From positions 1-64,000 of the forward strand of contig JAQGMR010000004.1 of NCBI GenBank assembly GCA_028292265.1: 64,000 nt of DNA. The letters are read 5' to 3'. The notes beneath the pieces are model-generated. The model was not told where the DNA came from, searched no databases, and saw nothing but the letters and a program-made list of their open reading frames with translations. This DNA comes from Herminiimonas sp. GTDB taxonomy: Bacteria; Pseudomonadota; Gammaproteobacteria; Burkholderiales; Burkholderiaceae_D. Shown here one piece after another: positions 1 to 9,262 of the stretch (its first letter is position 1; every line of letters begins with the position of its first letter). Both the position numbers and the translations under genes were made by a program.

Positions 1-59
1 GGTCAGCTCGCGGCGGGACTTTCACCCACAGGAGTGCGCCCATGCTGGGCGCACACGTA

Positions 60-85
60 AAAAAGCTCGCCGGAGCGAGCTTTTT
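60..85. terminator. Bidirectional intrinsic terminator
   Basis: An 11-bp perfect inverted repeat (AAAAAGCTCGC / GCGAGCTTTTT) closes a 4-nt CGGA loop. It has an A run on one side and a T run on the other, so it can stop transcription on both strands. On the minus strand it lies 40 nt past the stop of the cold-shock gene and is probably its terminator. On the plus strand it may end a gene that lies left of the window. Confidence 0.85.
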
Positions 86-126
86 GCCAAGGTGCCGAAG
101 CACCCTGTCACCGTGCCTGTAATAAA

Positions 127-336
127 CTACGCAGGACGAATGTTGCTGGCTTTCTCGCCTTTTGGGCCAGTGCCGCGTTCGAAGGTTACGCGCTGGTTTT
201 CGGACAGGCTTTTGAAGCCTTCGGATTGAATGTCCTGGAAATGCGCGAACAGGTCAGGGCCGCCGCCGTCTGGCGTGATAAAGCCAAAACCTTTGGAATC
301 GTTGAACCACTTTACTGTACCGGTTTGCATCGTCAT
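127..336 (-). CDS. Cold-shock protein, CspA family
   Basis: This 69-residue protein is a single cold-shock (OB-fold) domain that binds single-stranded RNA or DNA and melts RNA structure in the cytoplasm. RNP1 is seen as KGFGFI and RNP2 as DLFAHF, after the usual opening GTVKWFND. The length matches the family. A longer reading frame runs upstream, but AAGGAAG four bases before the ATG at 336 fixes this start; a second ATG at 330 is less well spaced. The upstream 270 nt up to the next gene are gene-free, as expected for the long leader of a csp gene. CspA, CspD or other paralogue cannot be told from one copy. Confidence 0.95.
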   Translation of the reverse strand: MTMQTGTVKWFNDSKGFGFITPDGGGPDLFAHFQDIQSEGFKSLSENQRVTFERGTGPKGEKASNIRPA

Positions 337-608
337 GTTGCTTCCTTTAATTTGAATTGGGCAAAAGCGCCCGACAGGGCACTCAGAATCAAGAAAATCA
401 TCGATGAGGATCAAACAGGAATGGCCCGGCGAAACCGGAGCAAGACAGGAAAGAGGCCGACAACAACCACGACTTGATGTAAGTGCTGCGCACGTTATAC
501 AGCTATTGGCGCGAATTTCCAACTTCTCTTTTTTCTAACGGATTGCGAAGCGCGCGCGCATCGCGCAATGTCGCACCGTTTCATTGCCATTCCGGCACAG
601 GAACCAAC

Positions 609-1514
609 ATGGCAAACGACCCCGACACACAAGGCCGCGCAATACTGTGGTCGCCCTCGCCAAACCGGCGTCGACGCTCCGGCAAGGTCAGCAAGATTGG
701 CAAGAACAGTCCGCGACGCGAGGGAAAGCCGCTGATCCAGCCGCGGCAATTTTCCGTCTCAGTCATGATCGTTGCTGAGCGCATCGACATCAAGGCGCTG
801 GCGCATTTGCCCATGGTGGCCCAGTCACCGCTTATGGTGCGCCTTCCAAGCGCTGGCGCAGCCGCGATTTTCCGTTACGGCGCCGTGGCATTCTTCGCGG
901 AAGAAGCGGGAGACCGCGAGTGGCTCATGAACACCATTGAACGCGCCAGTGCCGGCGGGGGCGATCCGTACTCCGAGGAAAAGGCAACCGTCGTGGTTGG
1001 AGCCCACGCCCACGAAGGCCCCGTCGGTAACGAGATTCACTTGCACGTGGCCGATCGTGACCGGCTGCAATTGCTGGCCGAGGTCATGTCGAAGGCAGCC
1101 ATGCTGTCATTTCAGGAAAGGCGCTCCGCCGGAGAGTTCGACCGGATCGAACCGCTCGCACGGGACCTGGCAGACGACGGAAAACTCTCGGTGCGCTCGC
1201 AAGACCTTTTGCGCACGGTTGGCGACATGCTGCTCTCGGAACATCGACTTACCAGCAGGGCTGAAGTGCTCGACAAGCCCGAACTACTCTGGAGCAATCC
1301 GCATCTCGAAGCACTGCACGCGAGGCTGGAAGGCGATTACGAAATCATAGAACGCGCCAAGGCGCTGGAACGCAAGCTCGCCACCTTATCGCGCACCGCC
1401 GAAACCTTGCTTGAAACGGTGCGCTACAAGAGCTCACATCGCGTCGAGTGGTACATCGTGGGTTTGATCGTGAGTGAGCTGCTGTTATCCCTCTACAGCC
1501 ACTTGCCGCGTTGA
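609..1514 (+). CDS. RMD1/DUF155 family membrane-anchored protein
   Basis: This 301-residue protein belongs to the RMD1/RMND1/Sif (DUF155) family, whose bacterial members have no firm biochemical role; eukaryotic members act in mitochondrial translation. The family core starts around residue 45 (VMIVAERIDIKAL). The diagnostic C-terminal anchor is at residues 275-301, where HRVEWYIVGLIVSELLLSLY gives one membrane helix with the conserved VEW motif. Before it lies a charged, probably coiled region (RAKALERKLATLSRTAETL). ATG 609 was chosen because AGGA lies 6 nt upstream; starting at 765 would cut the first family strand. The first ~40 residues are basic and look disordered. It appears to be a single-gene unit. 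Confidence 0.85.
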   Translation: MANDPDTQGRAILWSPSPNRRRRSGKVSKIGKNSPRREGKPLIQPRQFSVSVMIVAERIDIKALAHLPMVAQSPLMVRLPSAGAAAIFRYGAVAFFAEEAGDREWLMNTIERASAGGGDPYSEEKATVVVGAHAHEGPVGNEIHLHVADRDRLQLLAEVMSKAAMLSFQERRSAGEFDRIEPLARDLADDGKLSVRSQDLLRTVGDMLLSEHRLTSRAEVLDKPELLWSNPHLEALHARLEGDYEIIERAKALERKLATLSRTAETLLETVRYKSSHRVEWYIVGLIVSELLLSLYSHLPR

Positions 1515-1603
1515 GTGCGGCGACGCTTGTACTGGACCAGTTTGGTTGACGAAAGCAGCGCAATGCTTCACATTCACCGGCTTTCCATTTCCCCCGGGTT
1601 CTG

Positions 1604-1849
1604 ATGGACAATTTGCAAACTCTTAACACGCTCGGGCTGAGTCTTCCTTCGCCGGCCTACCTGATCGGCGCAATCCTTTTCGGCATCCTTGGCTATGCGG
1701 CGTATCGATACGGCAAGAAGTCTTCTCTCAGTATTCCCAAATGGCTGGGCGTCGCACTGATGCTGTATCCGTACGCGGTCTCGGATACGACGCTGCTTTA
1801 TATCATCGGGGCGCTGCTCTGTGCGGGCGTGTATTTCTATCGTCACTAA
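1604..1849 (+). CDS. Small two-helix membrane protein, unknown function
   Basis: I do not recognise a function for this 81-residue protein. It has a hydrophobic segment at about residues 18-34 (PAYLIGAILFGILGYAAY), a basic turn (YRYGKKSS), an amphipathic middle, and a second hydrophobic segment at about 62-77. That suggests two membrane passes with a short positive loop. It ends 31 nt before the DNA glycosylase gene and may be co-transcribed with it. The ribosome-binding site is weak. Hydropathy that alternates cleanly in this frame, and the lack of any better gene here, support it as real. Confidence 0.65.
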   Translation: MDNLQTLNTLGLSLPSPAYLIGAILFGILGYAAYRYGKKSSLSIPKWLGVALMLYPYAVSDTTLLYIIGALLCAGVYFYRH

Positions 1850-1880
1850 GTCGTTGCCGCAATCTTCGATTCACCTGCCA

Positions 1881-2429
1881 ATGAACAAATTGAGTCGCGA
1901 CTTCTATTCCCGTCCCACCGCGGTAGTCGCCGAAGCCTTGCTTGGCTGCCTTCTGGTGCATCGGCGGGGAGACGATGAGCGTGTCGGGAAAATCGTGGAA
2001 GTCGAAGCCTATCTCGGCGCGCACGACCTCGCTTCCCATTCGTCGAAGGGCGTTACGCCGCGCACGCGGGTCATGTACGGACCGCCCGGGCATGCCTACA
2101 TTTACCTGATCTATGGCATGCACAATTGCATGAACGTTGTGACGGAAAGTGAGGGCAATGGTTGCGCTGTGTTGATACGGGCGCTGCAACCGATTCACGG
2201 CGTCCATGGCAACACGCGCGGCCCGGGTCTTTTGTGCAAGGCGATGGGGTTGGATCGGAAGCTCGACGGCCAGGATCTGTTAAGTGACACGCTGCACTTA
2301 GCGCCACGTGAAGAACCGGTGCTGCACGTCACGCACCGCCCCAGAATCGGCGTGGGTTACGCGGGCGATTGGGCCGGGGCTCTGCTGCGCTTCTACATTG
2401 CCGGCAATCCCTTCATATCCCGGAAGTAG
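1881..2429 (+). CDS. 3-methyladenine-DNA glycosylase (AAG/MPG family)
   Basis: A 182-residue member of the mammalian-type AAG/MPG family, which removes alkylated purines such as 3-methyladenine and hypoxanthine in base excision repair. The N-terminal LSRDFYSRPTAVVAEALLGC and the catalytic-region motif KIVEVEAYLGAHDLASHS (the general-base Glu sits in VEAY) are clear. So are GPPGHAYIYLIYGMHNCMNVV and the late RGPGLLCKAMG. Length is near the usual 180-220. The ATG at 1881 is the first that matches family N-termini, though no strong Shine-Dalgarno is visible, which fits coupling to the upstream small gene. Confidence 0.95.
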   Translation: MNKLSRDFYSRPTAVVAEALLGCLLVHRRGDDERVGKIVEVEAYLGAHDLASHSSKGVTPRTRVMYGPPGHAYIYLIYGMHNCMNVVTESEGNGCAVLIRALQPIHGVHGNTRGPGLLCKAMGLDRKLDGQDLLSDTLHLAPREEPVLHVTHRPRIGVGYAGDWAGALLRFYIAGNPFISRK

Positions 2430-2595
2430 CCGTTACACGCATGGGTTCCGGGGAGGCCAAATAATCACTAAACGGCGCAGCTTGAATTCGATCAACCATA
2501 CGGGCTCGAAAACCCGGTCTAATGGTCTGCTTGCAACTATCCGTTGATGCGTGCAGTGATCCTTTGACCATACTGGTGAACGCAGCGAAATCTTT

Positions 2596-3303
2596 ATGTT
2601 TTTATGGCACAAAATTACCTTTGTCGGTGACAGCGTGGTCCTGCTTCCGGCGGGCCTCGTCATTCTGGCCTGGCTCGCGGCAGGACACGCCTGGCGACTG
2701 GCGCTGCTGTGGAGTGCGCTTTTTGCCAGCGGACTTGTCGTGGTATTGGCGACAAAGATCGCCTTCATTGGCTGGGGGATTGGCATCGAGTCGCTTGATT
2801 TCACTGGCGTCAGTGGCCATGCGATGCGTGCAAGCGCCATATTCCCCGTCATCGCGTGGCTCTTTCTGCAGCGCTCGAGTGGGTCCGCTCGAAACCTCGG
2901 CATTCTGGTTGGCGTTGGCCTCGGCCTGCTGGTCACAGTGTCGCGAGTCGTGCTGCATTACCATTCGGTGTCCGAAGCGGTTTCGGGCTGGATGTTGGGA
3001 AGCGTCGTAGCGCTGCTGTTCATTCGTGTTGGGCAGGGGCTGGCAAAACCGCAACTCAATCGTTGGCTAATTGCACTGGCAATGCTGGGGCTGCTCCCCA
3101 CATCGTATGCGGAGCCCGCGCCAACCAGTCAGTGGATGAATACGGTCGCGCTCTATCTGTCGGGACATGACCGCCCCTATGTAAGGAGCCCGGCTGGTTT
3201 CGTGCAGGCGCAGTTACCGCCGGAGCGCGGACCACGCCACAGGGTAGCCGGAATGAGACCGCAAACGCACCCGATATGGGTGGAGCGCCTTCTGCGACAA
3301 TAA
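2596..3303 (+). CDS. PAP2-superfamily phosphatase, membrane protein
   Basis: This 235-residue integral membrane protein carries the PAP2 acid phosphatase signatures. Motif 2 is GVSGHAMRAS (residues ~74-83) and motif 3 is SRVVLHYHSVSEAVSG (residues ~115-130), both with the catalytic histidines. Motif 1 is weak, with a Lys at KIAFIGWGIG. Four to five hydrophobic helices precede a hydrophilic C-terminal tail of about 80 residues. Such proteins dephosphorylate lipid phosphates, for example undecaprenyl or phosphatidic substrates, at the membrane. In motif 3 the usual final Asp is Glu (SVSE). It ends 6 nt from the convergent stop of the next gene with no terminator between. Confidence 0.88.
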   Translation: MFLWHKITFVGDSVVLLPAGLVILAWLAAGHAWRLALLWSALFASGLVVVLATKIAFIGWGIGIESLDFTGVSGHAMRASAIFPVIAWLFLQRSSGSARNLGILVGVGLGLLVTVSRVVLHYHSVSEAVSGWMLGSVVALLFIRVGQGLAKPQLNRWLIALAMLGLLPTSYAEPAPTSQWMNTVALYLSGHDRPYVRSPAGFVQAQLPPERGPRHRVAGMRPQTHPIWVERLLRQ

Positions 3304-3309
3304 GCAGCC

Positions 3310-4359
3310 CTACTGTGTTGTAAAGGACCAGTCGCGGCTTGCGGCCACGCCGTCAACAGTGCCGGCGAAGTGGACGTCGTAGGTGGTCTTCGGGCTGAGG
3401 ACCGAAAGCGGGATGATGGCAGCGGCGGAGCGCGGCGTGTTGGTGTCCGTCGCATTCGTCAGCTTCTGGACGCTAAGCGGCGCGCCGCCACGAGCTTGCA
3501 CGGTAAAGCTTTGTGTCAGGACTATTGCCGTAATGTCCGCGTGAACGCTGATGGGATAGCCGACTTCGTTCTGTGACGCAACCGGGTCCGGGGTTTCGCG
3601 GTCGGTAAAGAAATTGGTGGGAACGCTGGTCTGGTTTGCTGGGGGATAGACGGCGAAGTTGCCCCGGCCAAGTCCTGGTCCAAGACCGTTTGCCACGAAG
3701 TCCGTGGTGAAATAGGTGTAGCCGTCCGTCACTGAAGCAGTGCCGGCGCCGGCTTGCGTAAACATCGGCTCCAGAATGACGAAGCGATGGTAGATCGCGC
3801 CCACGAGGTCTTCGGCAGCGACAAATCCGGACGGGTCCCCGGTAGCCGAGATAACTTCGCCATAAGCAAAGCGCGATGTGGTGAAGGAAAATCCGGCTGC
3901 GGTGAGGCGATCCTGAAGTGTCGTGCCGGTGAAGCCAGCGTTGGTCGACACCTCTTCGTGGGAAATGGTGTTGTTCAACTTTTGATAGGTTGAATGCGCC
4001 TGAGCCGCCGCGTCCACCTTGGCATTTCGGCTCACTGTGGCAAGCCCGCTCTGCTGGCGGCGGTAATTGAACCAGTCGAGACCGTCCGTTGCTGTGTTGG
4101 AGACGAACTGCGGCGCATTCGGCGCCTGCGAAAGTATCGTACTGGAACTTGTCTGGGGCGTTGGGGTTGATGTCGTCCCACCGGTTGAGCCGTTGCTATC
4201 GCTGCTGCCACCGCCGCCACAAGAGGCAAGTGCCATGCAGGCAACCAATGCAGCGATGGAAATCGCGGATGGCGCATTGAGCCGCCTTGCGGTGATCACG
4301 GGGTGCAGTTCGTTCAACAGTTTCCGATGCATCCCTATTTCCCAGTGCTTTTGTGACAT
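3310..4359 (-). CDS. CAP (SCP/PR1)-domain lipoprotein with C-terminal Ig-like domain
   Basis: A 349-residue exported lipoprotein. A basic N-terminus and hydrophobic stretch end in a lipobox, ALASC, followed by a Gly/Ser/Thr/Pro-rich linker. Residues ~85-225 form a CAP domain: NYRRQQSGL near the start, AAQAHSTYQ with its His, the ISHEE His/Glu, then AGF and GEVIS. CAP proteins bind lipids or have unknown extracellular roles; no enzyme activity is inferred. The last ~90 residues, ending TYDVHFAGTVDGVAASRDW, look like a bacterial Ig-like domain. Start 4359 has AAGGA 6 nt upstream. It is transcribed alone, away from tctE. Confidence 0.88.
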   Translation of the reverse strand: MSQKHWEIGMHRKLLNELHPVITARRLNAPSAISIAALVACMALASCGGGGSSDSNGSTGGTTSTPTPQTSSSTILSQAPNAPQFVSNTATDGLDWFNYRRQQSGLATVSRNAKVDAAAQAHSTYQKLNNTISHEEVSTNAGFTGTTLQDRLTAAGFSFTTSRFAYGEVISATGDPSGFVAAEDLVGAIYHRFVILEPMFTQAGAGTASVTDGYTYFTTDFVANGLGPGLGRGNFAVYPPANQTSVPTNFFTDRETPDPVASQNEVGYPISVHADITAIVLTQSFTVQARGGAPLSVQKLTNATDTNTPRSAAAIIPLSVLSPKTTYDVHFAGTVDGVAASRDWSFTTQ

Positions 4360-4742
4360 TCAGAATCCTTGCTTAAGTCGATTCGATATTCCGGCAAACT
4401 TTGTGAGCCACAGTGCTCAACTTGGTATAGCCCTATTGCTGGCTTTTGCGCTAGTTCTGTTGCGGGTACTGATGCCAAGAGGACACGCGCCGCGATGTTC
4501 CCCTTTTGGCTAATCCAGCCACGCCCGACGCGCACTCTTGCCCGCCGCCCCCCGGGCAACGTGACGTTGGAGTGGGCAACGCCGTTTTTCGTTTCATCGA
4601 CGCTTTGCGGGCGGACACGGCGCCAGTCAGGGAAGTCTGTCAGGGACTTGACAAGCCGTGATGACATCGCTCATCAGCCGTTTGGAAACATTCTCCGCTG
4701 CCGGAAACAGCGCGTGCCGCAGAGCCCCGTATGGCGGCATGA
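4360..4742. other. Gene-free gap between tctE and the CAP lipoprotein
   Basis: These 383 nt lie between the 3' end of tctE and the start of the CAP lipoprotein gene, both on the minus strand. It must hold the lipoprotein promoter. Overlapping short open frames here show no recognisable protein features, and I see no strong hairpin or repeat. Confidence 0.6.
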
Positions 4743-6167
4743 TTACGCTGATCCCCGATCCCCCGCAGGAAAATGTACGCGCGCCAGCAAGCCGCCTCCC
4801 ACACTATTACCGAACTCTATGCGCGCCCCATGTGAAGCGACGATATCGCGAACGATAGTTAAACCCAAGCCGGAACCGCCGGCATTCATTTGCTGGGCGG
4901 CAGGTCCGCGGTAAAAAGGCGCGAACACGCGCTCACGCTCTGCTTCGGCAATACCGACGCCCGTGTCCTCAACCTCAAGGACTGGTGGCCCGCCTCGGAC
5001 CCGAAGCGTTACGGTGCCTCCCGGCGGCGTGTAGCGGATTGCGTTGTCGACCAGGTTCGCCAGCATCTCATGCAACAGCAGCGCATCGCCATCGATTGTC
5101 GCCTCGTTATCAGCTTCCAGCGAGAGATCGATACCCCTGTCCACTGCTAGCGGGCCAAGCTCTATGCCTACTTGGCGGACCGCCTCGGTCAGCGACACCG
5201 GCACTGGGTCGTTCTCCAGCGACCCATGCCCGGCACGCGCGGTGGTAAGCAAGCGGTTGGCAAGGTGAACCGTTGAATCGGTAGTGCGGGCGATGCCTTG
5301 AACGATCTCACGCATCGCATCCAGATCCGGCGCGCGCATCGCAAGTTCAGCCTGCATCTTCAACACCGTAAGGGGCGTGCGTAGCTGGTGCGACGCATCA
5401 CCAATGAACCGCCGCTGGCCTGCAATCAGGGTTTGGAGGCGTGCCATGTAACCGTTCATGGCAGTCACCAGCGGCCGGACTTCCTTGTGAACCAGCGCCG
5501 GGTTGAAATCGGAAAGGTCGGTTGGCGCACGCCCCTCGGCGTCAGACTTTAGCAGCATCAGCGGACGCAACACGAAGCGCACGGCGAACCATGCGAGAAG
5601 TGCCGCCGCGACGACGAGCGCGGCCTGCCGCCATAGCGTATCAATCAAAATTTTGCGCGACAATTCCTGCCGCGCATCGAGTGACTCGCCGACCTGGATC
5701 AGCGCAATGCCACGCATGCTGTCATCGTAGACCGGTTGGTGGAGCGCTGCGATGCGTACCGGCTCGCCGCGATAGGTCGCATGATAGAAGCGTACCAACG
5801 CGGGATAAATGTCGGAACGCGGCACGTCAGGCGGCAGGGCAGGCAAGTCTTCATAGCCGGAAATGAACTCGCCGTGGATGCCGGTGACCTTGTAGTAAAG
5901 GCGGCCGAGCGTATCGGTCTCGAAGCTGTCAAGGGCAACGTACGGCACGTCCGCCACCACCTTGCCGTTAACAATAGAGACCCGCTCCGCCAGCGCGCGA
6001 GTCGATGCCAGCAGAGAGCGGTCGTAGGCCAGGTCCGCAGCGTCGAGCGCGTTGCGGTAGACCGAGACAGCATTGATCGCGACAAGTATGCCAAGCGGAA
6101 TCAGGAGCCAGCGCAGCAGCTGCCCGCGCAAACTTCCGAGCGGTTTCAAGCCTGCCGCCACGCTCAT
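4743..6167 (-). CDS. tctE: TctE-type sensor histidine kinase
   Basis: A 474-residue inner-membrane sensor kinase. One helix lies at residues ~17-36 and a second at ~180-200, around a periplasmic sensor of about 140 residues of the 2CSK_N type. HAMP-like sequence follows. The phosphorylated His is H260 in DASHQLRTPL. The ATPase part shows the N box (NLVDNAIRYTPPGG), G1 (VEDTGVGI), F box and G2 (GSGLGL). It overlaps tctD by 4 nt, so the two are translationally coupled. Known TctDE systems respond to tri- or dicarboxylates and control their uptake; the divergent Bug gene fits that. The actual ligand here is unknown. Confidence 0.92.
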   Translation of the reverse strand: MSVAAGLKPLGSLRGQLLRWLLIPLGILVAINAVSVYRNALDAADLAYDRSLLASTRALAERVSIVNGKVVADVPYVALDSFETDTLGRLYYKVTGIHGEFISGYEDLPALPPDVPRSDIYPALVRFYHATYRGEPVRIAALHQPVYDDSMRGIALIQVGESLDARQELSRKILIDTLWRQAALVVAAALLAWFAVRFVLRPLMLLKSDAEGRAPTDLSDFNPALVHKEVRPLVTAMNGYMARLQTLIAGQRRFIGDASHQLRTPLTVLKMQAELAMRAPDLDAMREIVQGIARTTDSTVHLANRLLTTARAGHGSLENDPVPVSLTEAVRQVGIELGPLAVDRGIDLSLEADNEATIDGDALLLHEMLANLVDNAIRYTPPGGTVTLRVRGGPPVLEVEDTGVGIAEAERERVFAPFYRGPAAQQMNAGGSGLGLTIVRDIVASHGARIEFGNSVGGGLLARVHFPAGDRGSA

Positions 6168-6841
6168 TTCTGTTCCTGCAAGACGTATCCCAGTCCGCGC
6201 AATGTTGTAATAACCGCCTGGCCTTCGCCAGAATATTCCAGCTTCTTGCGCAGGCGATGAATATAGATCTCGATAGCATCAAGATTGGCTTCGTCGGTCA
6301 GTGCGAAAACTTCAGCGAACAGCTTCTCCTTGGGAACGACCCGACCGGTTCGACTAATGAGCGCCTCCAGCACGGCATACTCGCGCGGTGTCAGGCTGAG
6401 CGGTTTGCCCGCCAGGGTGAACATCCGGGACACGGTGTCGAAAGCGAGCACGCCGCACTGGAGGACCACCGCGTCGTTGCCCTGGCTGCGGCGCAGCAAT
6501 GCCTTCACGCGTGCTTCCAGCTCGACTAGTTCAAACGGCTTTGCCAGGTAGTCGTCCGCGCCGAGGTTGAGGCCCTGGACGCGGTCGTTCAAGCCGCCGC
6601 GAGCGGTCAGGATGAGGACCGGAGTCTTACTGCCGCGGGCCCGCAGTCTGCGCAAAACTTCAAGTCCGTCCATCCTTGGGAGAGTCAGATCGAGGATCAC
6701 CAACGCATATTCCTGCGTACACAGCAAGGAATCGGCATCCGCCCCGTCGGCTGCGACTTCGACTGTCAGCCGCGCGTCCTGCAACGCCTTGCACAGCGAG
6801 CGGGATAGTTCGACGTGGTCTTCGACCAGCAGGATGCGCAT
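6164..6841 (-). CDS. tctD: TctD-type response regulator (OmpR/PhoB family)
   Basis: A 225-residue DNA-binding regulator. The receiver domain has acidic residues E7 and D8, phospho-acceptor D51 in VILDLTLPRMDG and K101 in DDYLAKP. The C-terminal winged helix carries PLSLTPREYAVLEAL and the recognition region DAIEIYIHRLRKKL. The reading frame extends upstream, but the ATG at 6841 begins directly with the receiver strand MRILLVED. It is the first gene of tctDE, facing the Bug-type gene across a 104-nt gap, so it probably controls that gene and perhaps the ABC genes beyond it. Confidence 0.93.
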   Translation of the reverse strand: MRILLVEDHVELSRSLCKALQDARLTVEVAADGADADSLLCTQEYALVILDLTLPRMDGLEVLRRLRARGSKTPVLILTARGGLNDRVQGLNLGADDYLAKPFELVELEARVKALLRRSQGNDAVVLQCGVLAFDTVSRMFTLAGKPLSLTPREYAVLEALISRTGRVVPKEKLFAEVFALTDEANLDAIEIYIHRLRKKLEYSGEGQAVITTLRGLGYVLQEQK

Positions 6842-6945
6842 GTTTTTTGTGGCAGGCGACTGAAAGGAAGCTGAAAGCCAGGTTGAGTTAAGGTGCGCAC
6901 TGACGATGCGCTGGCACGCAAGATGCCACGACAAATAAAACAATT

Positions 6946-7962
6946 ATGGAGACAGCCAAGGTGCTTTCGGCGCGATTCATCATACCTGCGAAATTGCTTC
7001 TTGCACTAGCCGCCTGGCTGACGGGCGGGGAGTGCATTGCGATCGCCGCAACGCCGCATTCACAGGAATGCATCGTGCCATCCAAGCCGGGTGGCGGCTT
7101 CGACCTGACCTGCAAACTGGCGCAGCGCGCTCTAGCCCCCACGTCGCCCGGCACGGATGTTTCGTCCATACGCTTGAGCTACCTCCCCGGCGGCATTGGC
7201 GCCGTTGCCTGGCATTCAGTCGTGACGCAGCGTCGTGCCGAAACCGAGACACTGGTCGCGTTCTCCGGGGGCTCGCTTCTCAATCTCGCGCTCGGCAAAT
7301 TCGGAAACGGGTCCACTGATGACGTGCGATGGGTGGCCGCTGTTGGTACCGACTACGGCATGATCGCCGTGCGCGCCGACTCGCCGTATCGCAACCTCGG
7401 CGACCTCGTTGCCGCCCTGAAGCAAGATCCCCGCAAGGTTGTCATCGGCGCCGGCGGCACCGTCGGCAGCCAGGACTGGCTTAAGGTTGCACAGGTCGCG
7501 AAGCAGGGCGGCGTCGATCCCAAGGCGTTGCGCTTCGTCGCCTTCGAGGGCGGTGGCGAATCGTTTACCGCCTTGCTGGCGGGTCATGTGCAGGCCGTGT
7601 CGGGCGACGCCTCGGAGGCGGTGCTGCATTCCAGCACGGACCGCATCCGCGTACTTGCAGTGCTGTCGGACGCCCGTCTGGCCGGACCACTTTCCAATGT
7701 GCCGACCGCGCGCGAGCAAGGCTTCGACGTGACGTGGCCAATATTGCGTGGCTACTATATGGGCCCGGACGTTCCAGACGCGGATTACCGACGCTGGGTT
7801 GCCGCGTTCGACCGCGCAATGGCCGACAAGTCATTCGCCGCACTGCGTGCGTCCGCTGGCTTGTATCCTTTTGCCATGACTGGCGCGACGCTCACCGCAT
7901 ACGTCAAGAAAACCGAAGAAACGTACCGCCACCAGGCGAAAGAATTCGGCCTGTTGCGTTAG
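6946..7962 (+). CDS. Bug-family (TctC-like) periplasmic solute-binding protein
   Basis: A 338-residue secreted binding protein with a signal peptide (hydrophobic core PAKLLLALAAWLTGG). The Bug hallmark near the N-terminus is ECIVPSKPGGGFDLTCKLAQ; later motifs include IGAGGTVGSQDWLK and FEGGGES. The family binds carboxylates such as citrate, or amino acids, in the periplasm, usually for the TctAB membrane carrier. No TctA or TctB gene is present here; an ABC transporter follows instead. In Bordetella a Bug protein signals to the sensor kinase of its two-component system, and the head-to-head layout with tctDE suggests the same role here. Confidence 0.88.
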   Translation: METAKVLSARFIIPAKLLLALAAWLTGGECIAIAATPHSQECIVPSKPGGGFDLTCKLAQRALAPTSPGTDVSSIRLSYLPGGIGAVAWHSVVTQRRAETETLVAFSGGSLLNLALGKFGNGSTDDVRWVAAVGTDYGMIAVRADSPYRNLGDLVAALKQDPRKVVIGAGGTVGSQDWLKVAQVAKQGGVDPKALRFVAFEGGGESFTALLAGHVQAVSGDASEAVLHSSTDRIRVLAVLSDARLAGPLSNVPTAREQGFDVTWPILRGYYMGPDVPDADYRRWVAAFDRAMADKSFAALRASAGLYPFAMTGATLTAYVKKTEETYRHQAKEFGLLR

Positions 7963-8040
7963 CGTTTGCGGCAGCGTGCTGCAACGCGAAGCGCCAGGCC
8001 GGCGCATCAGACAAACCCGATTCACACCAAGGAGAACACC

Positions 8041-9141
8041 ATGCAGTCAAGACACCCAATCGCCGCCGCCTGCGGCGCCCTTGCCCTGCTCGTGGCATGC
8101 GCCGCGCAAGCTCAGACACCCGCCGGTTACCCCGCCGACTACGCCAAAATCATCGAAGGCGCAAAGAAGGAAGGCAAGCTGGTGATTTACAGCGCCACCG
8201 ATTCGAAAGCTGCCGAACCACTCATCAAGGATTTCAGCGCGCTGTATCCCGGCATCAAGGTCGAGTACAACGACATGAATTCGACCGAGGTCTACAACCG
8301 GTTTATCTCCGAAGCGGCGGCTGGCGGCGCCACCGCGGACGTGATGTGGTCTTCCGCGATGGACCTGCAAGTCAAGCTGGTGTCGGACGGCTATGCGCTG
8401 GCCTACAAAACCCCGGAGGGCGGCGCTCTCCCATCGTGGGCGAACTGGAAAGACTCGGCCTACGGCACGACCTTCGAGCCCGCTGTGTTCGTCTACAACA
8501 AGCGCCTTGTGCCAGCGGAAGACGTACCCGCCACCCATGCCGACTTGGAAAAATTGCTGACGACGAAGAAGGACAAATACCAGGGCAAGATAACCACCTA
8601 CGATATTGAGAAGGCAGGCGTTGGCTTCACCTTCATCACCAACGACCTGGCCGCCAACCCGAAGTTCTGGGACTTCGCCAAGGCGCTCGGCAGTGCCGGC
8701 GTGCGCGTGCAATCGTCGACTGGCACCATGCTGGAGCGGATCTCGTCGGGTGAAAACCTGATCGGCTACAACATGCTGGGTTCCTACGCGCTGTCCCGCG
8801 CCAAAAAAGACCCGTCCATCGCCATCTCCTTCCCGAAGGATTACACGCTGGTCCTGTCGCGCGTCATGTTCATCAACAAGGCTGCCAAGGACATGAATGC
8901 GGCCAAGCTCTGGCTTGATTACATTCTCTCCAAACGCGGCCAGACCGTGATTGCCAACGACTCGCAGCTGTTCTCGATTCGTGCCGACGTCAAGGGCGAG
9001 ACCACCTCGGCAGAACTGACCAAACAGCTGGGCGCCGCCCTCAAGCCGATGCCGGTCGGCCCGCAATTGCTGCAGTACCTGGACCAGACCAAACGCCTGG
9101 CCTTCCTGAAGCAATGGAAGGAAGCGACCAGCAAGAAGTAA
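8041..9141 (+). CDS. ABC transporter periplasmic binding protein, ferric/AfuA-like family 1
   Basis: A 366-residue extracellular solute-binding protein. The signal peptide ends at about AAQAQ (residue ~24). The mature part starts with YAKIIEGAKKEGKLVIYSAT, the typical opening of the AfuA/FbpA-like group, and contains DVMWSSAMD and FVYNKRLVP. AAGGAG lies 6 nt before the ATG. It is the first gene of a three-gene ABC import operon with the permease and ATPase that follow, and starts 78 nt after the Bug-type gene. Iron(III) is the classical substrate for this group, but organic anions, phosphonates and polyamines occur too, so the ligand is open. Confidence 0.9.
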   Translation: MQSRHPIAAACGALALLVACAAQAQTPAGYPADYAKIIEGAKKEGKLVIYSATDSKAAEPLIKDFSALYPGIKVEYNDMNSTEVYNRFISEAAAGGATADVMWSSAMDLQVKLVSDGYALAYKTPEGGALPSWANWKDSAYGTTFEPAVFVYNKRLVPAEDVPATHADLEKLLTTKKDKYQGKITTYDIEKAGVGFTFITNDLAANPKFWDFAKALGSAGVRVQSSTGTMLERISSGENLIGYNMLGSYALSRAKKDPSIAISFPKDYTLVLSRVMFINKAAKDMNAAKLWLDYILSKRGQTVIANDSQLFSIRADVKGETTSAELTKQLGAALKPMPVGPQLLQYLDQTKRLAFLKQWKEATSKK

Positions 9142-9262
9142 GCCGGTCTGCATCAGCCGCCTTCCACAAACGGGGGCGGCGCACGGACAGGCCGGAGCGC
9201 ATTGCGCCCGACCTGTCCCCAGCCTGCGCATCGTGCGTGGGCTCCGCTGGAGCATAACAACA